Shown piece by piece: positions 20,316 through 31,439 of a DNA stretch of 64,000 nt. The notes under the pieces are model-generated. The model saw nothing but the letters and a program-made list of their open reading frames with translations. It was not told the DNA's origin and did not search any database. The DNA is taken from contig CAUYUJ010009391.1 of NCBI GenBank assembly GCA_963575745.1, positions 327,142 through 391,141 of the forward strand, in the 5' to 3' direction. Within the stretch, counting starts at the first letter, position 1. Each line of letters starts with the position of its first letter. This DNA is from Prorocentrum cordatum. Lineage: Eukaryota > Sar > Dinophyceae > Prorocentrales > Prorocentraceae. A program made the position numbers and the translations under genes.

Positions 20316-22697
20316 GCCGAGCTCGAGATGGTGAACGAGAACCTCATTGATATCAAGAAAGGCATCACCGCCACCATCGACCCGAAGCAGACCCCCAGGA
20401 CTCGTCTAACTGTTGTTTGGCAGTCGCCGTTCCACCCTCCTGTGTTCCAATGAGCAATTCGTCATTGCCCCTATCCTCCCTCTCCGCCCTCCTCACCTCC
20501 AGGCTCCTTTCATTCCCCCCTGCCAGGTCATCCCCATTCCCTGCCTTTCCACTCGCCCTCCACCTCCATTGCACTCGCATCGAATGGCCCACTTTTAGAT
20601 CGACGAACTTCTGCCCTCACAGTCCCCCTGCCCGTCTCCCCTCACTAGCCGCGCCAACGCTCACAATGAATGTCCCTTGCGTGTGGTTCCCGTAGATGAG
20701 GCCCCGAGCTAATTATGGGCAGTTGTGAGAGCATTGATGGGATAGAATCGAATGAACGAGGGATGCTTTTGACGTGGCCTGTTAGGGCCAACAGTTCGAA
20801 GAGCAGCTCATGATGGCATTCGTGGAGTCGGGGAAGGCCAAGCTCGGCGAGGATTCGGAACCTGAGGACGAGATGGCCGAAGAGGGGAAGGCCGCGAAGG
20901 CGCTCCTCGATGAGGAGAGGGATGAGTTCCTCGAATGGGCAGCCACAGAAGGGTTCCACAAGATCGGATCTCAAGACGCTTTGGGGCGCAGGTACTGGCG
21001 CTGGCTTCAGCCCAGCGGTCAGATATATGAAAAAAAGAAGTACGACGCCGCGGGGCAGACGGAGAAAAGAAAACATGCGGGCCCAATGGTGCAAGGGCGA
21101 GTACGAGGCGTACAAGGACGACCGCTTTTGCACTTGACCCCAGACTTGTGAGAACGGGCGGAATGCATAAGCAGATTGGATATAATATACGTCCAACGCT
21201 CTTGCATAACCAACTTAACCTATAGATGGTATCGCCCTCTCTCCTCCAACGTTCGCAACCACCCCGCTCTCCCGACAGCAGCGCAACCCCTGTCCTCTCT
21301 AGCTGCGCACCTCCCCGCAGTCCGAGCCTACACATAGCGAGCTCATTATGGATTGTCTACGAGGTGCGTGCTACCATCAACATCCTCCACATTCCCTGAG
21401 GCATCCTGATACCAACTACGAGCACTCACATAGATATCGGGAGAGAGACATATAGAGCAATGGGCATGCGATGAATTAATGGCGGTCGGGAAGGAACGGG
21501 TAGATGTTGGTGCACGGATGGATAGGGTGAGGGAGGTCTGTGCATACATTGATGTGGATGTCTACCCAATGCCGCACATATACACAATTTTATGTAATTG
21601 TTTACCCGAACGTGTGGGTCACTATATGGGTGGCACGTGCATGCGCACATACGCACTTATATACATACATGGTGCAGCATGGTGCACACATGTCGGTACA
21701 CACATACATGCATATATATAAATATATGTGTATGCATACATATATAGATGTATGTCTTGATAATAAAAAAGCTAGCGCGCTCGTGACAGGAGTCCCGCAC
21801 CAAGCTGGAGGAAACGGCGAGGGCTAGCACCCAGATCTACACCTACCTCACGTTCGACGGGATGGCGACGGCGCAGATGGGTGGCGGTGGGGGGGCGCCA
21901 ACCCAAGCCGCCATCCGAGGCGCGGTCAACGAGTGCTTGGATTGTATCAAACGGGGATACGTGAAGCTGAACAAGAGATCCAAGAGGCTGACCTTTCGCA
22001 GCGTTCTCGAACAGGAGGTCAGAACAAACCGCGAGTCATGGCAGAGGCGCCGCGAGGAGTTCACCTCGTCATCGAGCCTGGGCGCGGATGCGTCCTCGAG
22101 CGCTGTCACCCCGCAGGCGAAGGCCAAGGCGGCGCCGATCATCACACCCGCGAAGGAGCCCGAACCGATCGAGGCCGACGACGAGAAAATGGAGGCGGCA
22201 ACCGTGAGCAAAGCCCAGATGGCATCCTCTGGCCAGCAGGGCAAGGGCAAAGGCAAGAGGGCACTGGCAAGTCGAAGGGCAAGGCCAGCAAGGGGAAGGC
22301 GAAATCGAAAGCAAAAGCGAAGGGCAAGGCTGCTAAGGCTGATCCCGAAAAGGCTAACCCCAAGAAAGCGAAGGACTTGACCCTCAAGTACGGCTCCACC
22401 TTGCAGCAAGCAGAGGCCATGGTGTCCTCGATTGAACTACCCAATGGAGAGTACGCCTGGGCCAAGCAGGATAGGTTCCTGGGCAAGCTGAAGCGGTCCG
22501 TCGATCGCGTGAAGGCGCATGTCAAGAACTCCACGGACATGCACGCGATGCTCACGCTGGGCGAGGAGTACTACCCGACGAAGAGCCCTCAGGATGAGTC
22601 GCAGCTCATGGACGAGATCGAAGAGATGCTTGACGCGGTGGCTTCGACCACCAAGCGGATCCGCACGATCCACGCCGACGACGAGCCCTCGCAGTAG
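20316..22697 (+). CDS. Three-exon gene fragment encoding a Lys/Ala-rich helical protein, one frameshift
   Basis: Exon 1: 20,316-20,390 (AELEMVNENLIDIKKGITAT...). Exon 2: 20,795 to about 21,060 (FEEQLMMAFVESGKAKLGED..., GRRYWRWLQPSGQIYEKKKY), possibly continuing in another frame to 21,137 (RAQWCKGEYEAYKDDR). Exon 3: 21,790-22,697, starting ESRTKLEETARASTQIYTYL, then a Gln/Ala region, a KGK-rich linker with a one-base frame change near 22,255-22,265, and a C-terminal part (AWAKQDRFLGKLKRSVDRVK..., ESQLMDEIEEMLDAVASTTK) to a TAG. All three exons begin after CAG or ACAG. The pattern of charged helices suggests coiled-coil content. I do not recognise the family. Introns hold CT-rich DNA and a TACA/CATA repeat. 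Confidence 0.5.
21540..21760. repeat. AT-rich CATA/TACA repeats in the intron
   Basis: ACATACATGG and ATATATATAAATATATGTG-type sequence, markedly AT-rich against the GC-rich background. Confidence 0.7.
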
Positions 22698-22744
22698 GAG
22701 AGGCGCTCGGAGCTTTTGAGCTCTTCGGGTCGGGTTCTGTCGCA

Positions 22745-22955
22745 GGGGTGGGGGAGAGACGGCTAAACACGCACAGGCACGCACGCACACACATCTAAAT
22801 ATACCATGATACATAGACATGTCACTCATTTACACATGCATTCTGGCATAGAGATCGATACACCACAATCATATTGAGCCATGCATCCATGTCGATTGTA
22901 TGCATACGCATAAATATACAGAGTGAGTGAGGGAGGGAGGGAGGGAGGGAGAAGC
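22745..22955. repeat. CACA/CATA and GGGA simple repeats
   Basis: GCACGCACGCACACACAT, then ATACATAGACATG words and GGGAGGGAGGGAGGGAG at about 22,930-22,950. Confidence 0.6.
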
Positions 22956-23194
22956 TTTGCGTCACGCTCGTGCCCAGTCATTGTTGCCACAGCCGCGCGG
23001 GCTTCAATGCATGCAGGATCGCATCCGTGGGAAGGGTGTGCACTTGCTTACGGCTGTTGAACAATAAAATGTGTCAGAGTCTCGTCGGCACTTGGTGTGC
23101 CGAATGCTGTTGAGATGCCACCGATATCTGAAATCCTGGCGGTGGGAACCTCTCTGCACTGCGTTTTCAATCGATCGATCTGTCCCAGGAGAAT

Positions 23195-23335
23195 GCGGGT
23201 AAACTTCGGGTAAACTTCGGGTACACCCGGGTAGATGCGGGTAAACTGCGCTCCCGCTCGATACATCCCCACAACTCTGAGCGGGTAAACTTCGGGTAAA
23301 CTCCGGGTAAACCCGGGTAGATGCGGGTAACTTTG
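23195..23335. repeat. 12-bp minisatellite CGGGTAAACTTC
   Basis: CGGGTAAACTTC and CGGGTAGATG variants repeat at about 23,195-23,260 and again 23,281-23,335, separated by a unique 20-bp stretch. Confidence 0.8.
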
Positions 23336-24875
23336 AGTTGGAAGGTTTGGTAGCCTCCGAAGCGCGTGGATCGACGACTCCGCGCCTTGCGGACCGTGAG
23401 AGAGGGAGGCAGAGGATGAGCGAAAAGGAGTGAGAGGCATAGGATGAGGATAACAATGGGATGACGATGTACATAAGTAGAAGGAGGATGGCACTGAGGA
23501 GGAACATACATAGGGCGAGGAGCCAGTTGAAGGAACAAGAGCGCCCTCAGCAGAAGAGCAGGTGAGATGGGCACTGTAGCGAGGGGAAGCTTCTATCCTC
23601 TCCGCCCCATCCCATCCTCTTTACCTCGCCCCCCCCAGCGTCTCCCCTCCCATCCACCTCTCTCCAACCCCTTCCCGTCTCACTATGGTCCGTTCCCACC
23701 CAGTCACTCCCATCTCCTCCGCGCCCGCCCACTCCGAATCAGGCGCTTGCATCCACGCCACTCGAATCAACTTGCTAGTCCCCCGTCATCTACTATGTTC
23801 CTTCATCTCCAATCGCTTCCATTCCACCCGATCCACCCTCCATCCCCCCCCCGCTCCAACCTACTTGCGCGCGCTCGGGGCCCGCCGCGGGCATCGACTA
23901 CGTGAACGGCGGCCGAGGACAGGGCGGCTGAGACGAGGAGGCAAATGAAGGGATGATGAAATGGAGGGTGGGGAGTGGAGGGAACTAGATGGAATGGAGA
24001 ACAGCATGTGTGGGAAGATGTAAGAACAATGCCAGGGAACATCGTAATCACGAGCTGCCGCGCTCTGCCCCTACCCATTGATAGATCAAGTGCCCCCAAC
24101 GGGACCCCATATCGTTTGATCACGAGGTGCCACTACAAATGATCGGGTATAGGCCCCGTGATTGACCAAGTATACATATTTAAACAAATAAGTAGAACGA
24201 TTAGGAGGATGCGGAGGATTGGGATGAGGAGCGTCAGCATCGGCAACACTTATAGAGGATGTGCTACCCCTGCAGACCGACAGCAAATTTGCCCTGGCGG
24301 TGCCGCGCCCATCTCTTATTCCAGACCGTGGATGCATCACCGTTGTAGCTCCATGGGGAGAAACGAAAGGGGGGTAGATGTCCGCCGTCGAGCGCGCTCC
24401 ACCTCTCCATCTAATTCCCCCCCTCTCCTCGACCTCCTCCTCCACTCCGTTCTCGTGGGGGGTCAGTCTGGAAGCGCCACCGAGGGTCTAGGGTTGGCAG
24501 CGGGGCTGAGGGCACCCCCATAAAACTTCAGCTGCCCTAAGGCCAGAATAACTTGCTACCGTGGTCTTGTCGCGCGCTGCCAGGTCTCTCCCCTTCGTCC
24601 CTCCTACCCCGCTCCTACCTCGTTATCTCCCTGCATCTTTCCCACTGCGTCCAGCCCCCAACCTACCTCCACCCACGCTCCATGGAATTTGCTGCGCCCG
24701 ACAATTGTCTGAACGGGGCTTTTTGGATATCGGCGTCTGGTGGCGGAGTTTTGGATGTCGATTACGTGTGGCGTTTCGTATGCTGCATCCTCACACTGAG
24801 CCCATTGCATTCAGCTCAGTTCACTCTCGTTCATTCCTGTAGATCATCGATCATAACATGTTGCCGCTGTCGTGA
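23336..24875. other. No gene recognised
   Basis: Alternating GA-rich and CT-rich sequence with some mixed stretches. Open frames up to about 120 codons (for example 24,158-24,523) lack motifs and overlap frames on the other strand. Confidence 0.45.
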
Positions 24876-24897
24876 TCCGTAACCATGTTTGCTCAAG
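24876..24897 (+). other. Relic dinoflagellate spliced leader
   Basis: TCCGTA-A-CCAT-G-TT-T-GCTCAAG: 19 of 22 positions match the DinoSL, with the whole 3' end GCTCAAG intact. The first ATG of the downstream ORF is 29 bases further on, a typical 5' UTR length after a leader. Confidence 0.85.
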
Positions 24898-24926
24898 CTG
24901 TATAAGAAACATCGCATTTGCTTCGC

Positions 24927-27102
24927 ATGTCCCGACCGAAGAAGGCTCGCTGGGATTCTCCAGTGCGCAGGCACAGCTGGGAAGATCTCGATCAGGACAC
25001 AGGCTGGGGCGATGCCGAGCATGCGAGGCGAGCAGACCAAGAGGAGTCTGCACGTGAGCTCGAAGAGCACTTTCTTCGCCAGTACGCCTCAGGGAAGATG
25101 GACGTGACGGCCCTGTGTCTGGCGTGCCACTGGGCTGCTGCAGCTGGCGTCACTAGCACCAGAATTTCTAGATGCGCGGTTCCCCCAGGAAAACAATCAG
25201 GCGCTTATTCGAGACATTTGTTAAGAGTACTTCCGCTGCAGGAGTCGGCACCCGAGTTCAATGCGCTTTCTCTCCCCGTCAACGGGAAGGGCAGGAGGGG
25301 CAAGAAAGACGTGGTAGTGACACCTGCACACGAAGTCCTTGATGCCGAGCTCAAGGTCTTGAGCGCCTCTGGGCATCCTCTAGCGGAGCCGTCGGAGGCA
25401 GATTGGGTGCCGGCCTTCAACGAGCACGTGTACAGGAGTATTCCAGGCGACGACCGACAAGTTTTCCCAGTGGCCGTCTACGTGGACGGGATAAAGTACA
25501 CACGGGCAATAGGACCAGGCAGAGCTGACAATGTTGTTGCATTTACATGTTATAACTTATGTACTCAGAGGAGACACTTGCTTGCAGTCCTCTCGAAAAA
25601 CGAAGTTTGCAAATGTGGGTGCGGAGGGTGGGATACGTACTGGGGCGTGCTGGACCACATAAGATGGTCGATCGCCGCGGCGACCCGAGGGGGGCGCCCT
25701 GCAGTCCAAGTGGACGGGGCCCCTTGGCCCGAGGGCTCGCCATACGCCGACGCGGCCCCGCTCTTGGCAAGGTTCCTTCTTGTACAAGTCAAAGCAGATT
25801 GGGCTGAATTCTGTCATACGCTGGGGATGCCTCAATGGTCAAGCCATCACGCCCCGTGCTTCCTGTGCTCCTGCGATGCAGCAAACATGTACAACTTCCA
25901 CGGCATCTCATTGGACGATGACGGTTGGGGGGGCACGTCCTAATACGTACGAAGGTGAATGCACACGTTGTGAGCACCGCATCCGGATAGACACGGAAGC
26001 AGTGAGGCAGCAAGTGATCTTGGAAGGGCTCCTGCATTACGACAGGGCCAAAAAGGTTGGGCGCATGTTGGGGGCGGCCGTCCCCGCGCTCGGCTTGCAA
26101 CGTGGAGATCGGTTGGGGCCGTCTTCAGAATTGCGCAACCCCGCGGACTTCGAGACGGCCCCTCTTGGATTCACGTGTATCTTCTGGAGGAGTCACAAAG
26201 ATGACAAAAATCGGAAAATGGATTGGACCAACCGCCGTTGCCCACTTTTTTCCCACGAGCTTGGGACGAGTCCTGCTATTGTGTTGCATATAGACACACT
26301 CCATGCATTATACCTCGGAGTATTCTCTCGTTTTGTTTATGCCGTTCTGTGGCTGAAATCAAACCCGTGGGGAATCGACGCACCACAGGCAGCGTTGTGG
26401 GCAGCTGGATTGAAACGGTTATTCAACGACTATAAAGTTTGGTGCACGCGTGAGAGTATTGATTTGTCGTACCAACTTTCGACGCGAAGTTTGTCTATGA
26501 TCGGGGCGTCTGGAAGCATGAAAGGTTTAAAAGCAAAGGCTGCAGAAACTGGAGTTCTCGTCAGATGGGTTGTAGATTACCTCCGTAGGGAGCAGGGCAG
26601 ATTCCAACGCGGAGCTAGGCTGCTCGCCGCTGGCGAGGCCGTGCTGGAATACATCAAAATATTGAAAGAGTCAGAGTTTCGAGTCCCGTTAATGACTCGC
26701 GAGCGTTTACTGTTTCTTTGCAAGCGCCACCTTTTCTTGATGGGCGAGGCGGGTGAGGATTTTCAGCCCAAGTCACACATGTTCGTCCATCTTACACTTA
26801 ATATCCCCAACCAAGGGAATCCTAGATGTTACAGCACATTCTTGGACGAGAGCCTTAATTTAATAATAGCAGGGGTCGCCGCTGTCGCTCGCAAATCAAA
26901 TTGGGAACGCACGATTTTCAACAGGCTCAGACTCCTCCCGTATGTATCAAAGAACTGTGCTTTGCAACGGCGTAACAGGTCGCTGCGATGGTATATGCAA
27001 AAGGAGAAGAAGGAAACGGATGAGAAGGATGAGGAGGGTAATGATAATGAGACTGCGCACCACCAACAGCAGCAGAAACGACTGGAGCCGAGCGAAACCT
27101 GA
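24927..27102 (+). pseudogene. Possible transposase-like dinoflagellate protein, broken by one frameshift in a G7 run
   Basis: ATG at 24,927; the frame runs to 25,943 and continues in the +1 frame from about 25,934 to TGA at 27,100. The junction is a run of seven G (25,927-25,933), so a single-base indel, real or from assembly, explains it. Combined length is about 725 codons. Visible features: VFPVAVYVDGIKYTRAIG, a CKCGCGGWDTYW segment, HAPCFLCSC, a CTRC motif, VLHIDTLHALYLGVFSRFV, PKSHMFVHL and NPRCYSTFLDESLN, then a Lys/Glu and poly-Gln tail. The spaced D and H motifs with Cys pairs recall Tnp2/CACTA-type transposases, but I am not sure; it belongs to a kind of protein that is widely multiplied in dinoflagellates. 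Relic leader 29 bases upstream and no introns indicate retroposition. It could be the mobility gene of the 16.1-kb element. Confidence 0.55.
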
Positions 27103-27711
27103 CCAGACAGCAAGGGTTGCGGCCATTATCATTTTTGCCGCAATTGGCAGGAGGGGCAGAGCAGAACAGCAAGAGGAGAAGAAGGAGGAGGAAGATACGA
27201 AGACGGGTGATGAGGCCGACGACGACCATGAGAAGTATCAGAGCATGGGAAACACACATAAGAAATGTCTGGGCGGGAACGCGGCCACGACGGGGGCAAA
27301 GCGGATCCGACCGCTCCCTACTCGGCTCCCGTATCCTCTGCTCCCCGCCTCTCCTATTACGTCCTCGCGTTTCTCTCGTCGTGCTCTCGCCTCATCCTCC
27401 TCAACTTTCCTACCGCTTCTGCTCAGCCATCCGCCGCCTCTCAGGCGTGGCTTTCCCAATGGATCGACAAGAGGTCCCGGAGGCCATATCCTAGGACGGA
27501 GGTCGATAGGCCGCATCCACAGTTGAAGCTCGCAAAGGCTATACCCTGAAGTGAGACAGCGAATGAAACGGCGAGTGAGGGCAGGTGGAAAGGGACGGGC
27601 CCTAGACGAGCCCGCCTCCGCGCGAGGATGGACGGCGCCAGGGCGCTGGCTGGCCGACGCGCGGGCCACGAGTCACGCGAGTGACAGGACTCGCGCCGCT
27701 TGCTCCTACAC
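27103..27711. other. No gene recognised
   Basis: Mixed and GA-rich sequence. A segment near 27,590-27,690 (GC-rich, frames open both ways) has no support as an exon. Confidence 0.45.
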
Positions 27712-27800
27712 CTCCTCCTCCTCCTCCTCCTCCTCCTCCTCCTCCCTGTTATCCCCCTCCTCCTCCTTGTTCTCTTCCTCCGCATCTTCCTCCTTTCCCC
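27712..27800. repeat. (TCC)n tract
   Basis: About 80 bp of TCC/CTC triplets with small interruptions. Confidence 0.8.
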
Positions 27801-27897
27801 CTCGCATGTTCTAAACTGTGGTTGGGAATGTGGGGCGGGGGCGACCTGGTTGATGACAGCGTCGCTCCACCTTTCCTCATCCTTCCCCTGTGTAGGC

Positions 27898-28495
27898 GTA
27901 TGTTCAAGTTGACTGTCAGACTTATGTTCAAGTTTGTGGTTCGACTCCTGTTTGAGTTTCTGATTAGACGTCTGGTCAAGGTTATTGTTCGACTTATGTT
28001 CGAGTTTCTGGTTAGGCTTCTAGTGAAGCGTCTGGCTGGAAGTCTGTTAAAATTCATGATTAGACGTGTGTTCAAGTTTCTGGTTAGACGCCCGTTCAAG
28101 TGCATGATTAGGCCGTTGGTTAAAGTTCTTGGTTGACGTCTGGTCGAGTGTCTGGTTAGACTACTGTCGACGTGTCGGGTTAGACGTATTCCCAACTTTC
28201 TGGTTTCTGGTCAAGTTTCTGATACGACGTATGTCAAATGTTATGGTTGATTTTCTGGCCAGGTTTATTGTTAGACTTATGTTCGAGATTATGGTTAGAC
28301 TGATATTCAAATTAAGTGTTGTATTTCTGTTCGGGTTGCTGGTTACACGTATGATCAAGTTTACGGTTAGACTAGTGTTCAAGTTTCAGGTTAGACTTCG
28401 GTTTCGGTTTCTGGTTAGATTTATGCTCGCACTTCTGGTTAGACTGCTGTTCAAGTGCCTTGTTACACGTCTGTTCAAGTTCACGGTTAGACCAC
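27898..28495 (+). repeat. 24-bp minisatellite encoding an 8-residue FKFLVRRL-like repeat, about 25 copies
   Basis: Variants of TGTTCAAGTTTCTGGTTAGA repeat every 24 bp. As 24 is a multiple of three the frame reads FKFLVRRLMFEFLVRLL-like octads with two breaks (TGA near 28,133 and a short irregular part 28,190-28,215). The octad alternates basic and hydrophobic residues. There is no start codon context or SL relic, so translation is unproven. Confidence 0.8.
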
Positions 28496-28890
28496 GACGG
28501 AGACCACGACCACGAAAACGACGGCGACCACGACGACCCTCCACCTCGGTCGATACGACCAAAACAGCGACAACGACGACTACCATGACGGCAGCAATGG
28601 CGACCGCGACGGCGACCACGACGACGACGACGACGATCGCCACGACGACGGCCACGACGACGAGGAGGACTCCTCCTCCTCCTCATCATCATCAACATCC
28701 ATTCCATCATCAGGATCATCACGTTCCTCCTCCTCCTCCTCCTCCTCCTCCTCCTCGTCTTCAACCTGGCCCTCCTCCTCCCCCTCGCCCTCATTGTGTT
28801 CTCGTACTCATCGTCTTCATCATCTTCATCCGCCTCGCCCTCCTCCTCCTCCTCGGCATCTTCCCCTCCTCCTCCTCCTCCTCCGCAGCC
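28496..28890. repeat. CACGAC/ACGACG repeats then (TCC)n
   Basis: CACGACGGAGACCACGACC-like words to about 28,665, a CATCAT stretch to 28,720, then CTC/TCC triplets up to the exon candidate at 28,912. Confidence 0.7.
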
Positions 28891-28911
28891 GCCTCGCCCC
28901 CTCGCTCTCAG

Positions 28912-29893
28912 GCCGCGGGCTGGGCGGGCTGGCAGCTGGCCGACTACGCAGCGATCGAGGAGGACCCCGCGTTTCGACTGGAGAGGAGGCTTGGGCAAGA
29001 GAGCGATTGGAACAATGAGGAGGGGCATGGGGCGTGGGTGGGAAGGCGGAGGAAGAGGGGGCGCGAGTGGGAAGGGGGAGGAAAAGGCAGAATATGACTA
29101 CGGCAAGGCACGGAGGGGAAGTATCAACACGAGCAGGGATCACGATACTGAAGATGAACGGGGATGGAGGTGGTTGGATGCGGAGGCGTGGGAGGAGGTG
29201 GACGGACGATGAGGCGTAGGAGGGTGGGGGATGACGGGGAGGATCAGCATTGCCAATATTCGATCTACAGCTCAGAGCTTGAACGGCGTCGGACGGCATC
29301 CACGACAGTGGATCGGGAGCAGCCGCCCCGCCCCGCCCCCCGACCAGGGATACGAGGAGGTACGAGGACAAGGATAGAGGAGGGAGAGCGTGGAAAGCAA
29401 GGGAGGCGGGAGGAGGGGGAGGAGCGACGAGGAACGGGGACGGCGGCGACGACGACGACGACGACGATGAGGACGACGAGGACGATGAGGACGATGCCAA
29501 CGACGAATGCGGCGACGACGGCGACGACGACGACGACGATGAGGACGACAGAACGGATCCTGGCGCGGAGCGAGCGGTCGGCGCGAGCCATCTTCCGCCG
29601 CCTCTCTGTCCTCCCCCGTCTTAGGGATCCCTTCCTTCTTCCCCCACTCATGCTCCCCAGTCTCCTCGTCCTACTCTGTTGCTTTTTAATGCTTCTCATC
29701 CTGCTACTCCGTATCGTTCTCCTCGTCCTCCCGACCTTTCCTCCTCCCCCCCCGTGCCCCTGATTCTCCTCGAATCCCCGTCCTCGCCTGCCCTTCCGCT
29801 ACCCCCTCCTCCTCCTCTTCCTGCTCCTGCGCGCCCGCAACCCCGTCCCAGGTGGACCTCGCGGCCGCGAACTCCAATCTGATCGTGCACTGA
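28912..29893 (+). CDS. Two candidate exons, the second terminal
   Basis: After CTCTCAG, 28,912-29,004 encodes AAGWAGWQLADYAAIEEDPA plus FRLERRLGQES, a non-repetitive segment amid simple repeats. After CCCAG, 29,852-29,893 encodes VDLAAANSNLIVH and ends in TGA. The DNA between (29,005-29,851) is GA-rich, then GACGAC-rich, then CT-rich. Joining them is inference. No family is recognised. Confidence 0.35.
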
Positions 29894-29931
29894 GCCTCTG
29901 CTCTGTGCCCTGAACCGTTGCTCGCTAGCTA

Positions 29932-30405
29932 ATTTCTCAACCACGCCCAAAAACGGGTTATGTTTTCAACCACGCCCAAAAAAGGGTTCCTTGCCATACG
30001 CCCTAAAGCGGGATCCTTGCTCAGTTTCACAGGGGTTCTTGCTGTTCCGAAGGGGGGAACCCATTGCGCGAGGCCACCTTTCCTAATTGAGGGGTGTGCA
30101 GGGGTCGGGCGCCTCCGTGGACCGCGTCGCTGTTGCAGAGAACATGCGACACAACCATTTCCGTCTCTCTCTCTCTGTCTCTTCCTTTTTCCCCCTACAT
30201 GCATGCATGCATGCATGCGCACGCAACTATGTACATACATCCTTACATAGATATATAGGTATGTGTACACATATATGCATGCAAATATACATACATACAT
30301 GCATGCATGCATGCATGCATACATACATATATATACACATGTGTGTACACCTGCATACGTACATCCATACATACGTACATACATACATATATACATACAC
30401 GAAGG
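29932..30405. repeat. 30-bp duplication and CATG/TACA simple repeats
   Basis: TTTTCAACCACGCCCAAAAA occurs twice near 29,934-29,990. From 30,187 to 30,405 GCATGCATGCATGC, TACATACATA and ATATATACAC words dominate. Confidence 0.65.
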
Positions 30406-30417
30406 CGTGGCAGAACA

Positions 30418-30715
30418 GGAGGAGGAGGAGGAGAAGGAGTAGGAGGAGGCGGAGGAGGAAAAGGAAGAGGAGGACGAGGCGGAGGAGGAGGAAGAGGAGG
30501 ACCCGCCGCCATCATCAAACCGCAAGGCTTGCGAGTGCGACTGAGATGAAGCAGCGCGGGGGGAACGCTACCGTAGATGCGGGGGGAAAGGAAAACGAGG
30601 AATAGGAGGAGGAGGGGGAGGAGGGGGAGGAGGAGGAGGAGGAGGAGGGGGAGGAGGAGGAGGAGCAGGAGGAAGAGGAGGAGGAGGAGGAGGAGGAGGA
30701 GGAGCGGGACGGAGG
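30418..30715 (+). repeat. (GGA)n tracts
   Basis: Two GGA blocks (30,418-30,505 and 30,605-30,707) with a short mixed segment between. Confidence 0.85.
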
Positions 30716-31174
30716 GGGCGTGGAATATGTGGAAGGACACGCCCAGGCACGCGGAGGTATCGACTGATATCTTGCACGGGCATTGGTCTCGCGATACTTG
30801 CCACGACGACGGGAAAAAAAACAACGGGGGAGGGCGCGCCAGCAGCCCGCTCGTGCGGGGGCCGTCGGGCGCAGATTGCGTGGGAATAAAAAAACGCACC
30901 AGTAGCTTATAAGCGGGAGGAAAGGCCACGTGGGTGAGGAGGGCAAGGATAGGAGGACGAGTAGGAGAAGGAAGGAGGAGGATCCGTTTGAATCCATGCG
31001 CGGCGAGCACTTCTATGAAAGATGTCGGCCGTGGATTACGGACAATTTGCCTGACTTGACCTACCTTTCGACGCGCATCGCATTCGCTTGTTTCGGAAAT
31101 AGCGGCGGCGCGAGAGGCAAGGTGAAAGGAGTAAGAGAACTGCCCATTTTCTGTAACAAAAACATAAGTTCGTG
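30716..31174. other. No firm gene; a weak exon-like frame near the right end of the 16.1-kb element
   Basis: The plus-strand frame 30,985-31,178 (FESMRGEHFYERCRPWITDN..., TYLSTRIAFACFGNSGGARG) is more complex than its surroundings but has no acceptor or domain I can identify. Confidence 0.3.
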
Positions 31175-31318
31175 TTGACCGATTGGAAAGTGTTGTCTGC
31201 TGGACATTTGTCGGGCCATTTACTGTTGTTTCTATTTTTTTGCCGGGCGCCCGCGGGCGTTTTCAGAAAATTTTGAAAATGAATCCTTTTCTAATTAAAA
31301 GGAAAAAAAGCACCTCTG
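31175..31318 (-). repeat. Right terminal inverted repeat of the 16.1-kb element
   Basis: Its reverse complement reads CAGAGGTGCTTTTTTTCC, CTGAAAACGCCCGCGGG, AAATAGAAAC and TTTCCAATCGGTCAAC in the same order as the left end at 15,217. Confidence 0.75.
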
Positions 31319-31320
31319 GG

Positions 31321-31431
31321 TACGAGAAGCACGCGCGAGTGAGGCCGGAGTTCGGCGAGCAGGACGCCCGCGCGCGAAGCCACTGCGTATGCTGCGAGTC
31401 ACTGCGCGCGGGCGTGTGCCCCGGCAGGTGA
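31321..31431 (+). pseudogene. C-terminal tail of the YR retrotransposon recombinase, resumed after the insert
   Basis: TAC GAG AAG CAC GCG CGA GTG in frame 1, the same frame as the upstream YR at 15,216, encodes YEKHARVRPEFGEQDARARS and a CVCCE motif, ending at TGA 31,429. A frameshift near here precedes the methyltransferase-like part. Confidence 0.75.
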
Positions 31432-31439
31432 AGCTCGCT

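Larger units (their letters stand above)
15217..31318. mobile_element. 16.1-kb element with terminal inverted repeats, inserted in the YR retrotransposon
   Basis: Left and right ends are inverse relatives over about 140 bp, and GGTAC is present at both junctions (15,212-15,216 and 31,319-31,323). Removing the segment plus one GGTAC restores an uninterrupted YR frame across the Tyr codon (RY|EKHARV). The insert carries short exon-like pieces, a 571-codon ORF, a three-exon gene fragment, a frameshifted possible transposase-like ORF and a 24-bp minisatellite. I do not recognise the superfamily: size and inverted ends recall Polintons, but the 4-5-bp duplication and lack of DNA polymerase, integrase or ATPase frames do not fit. 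Confidence 0.75.
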
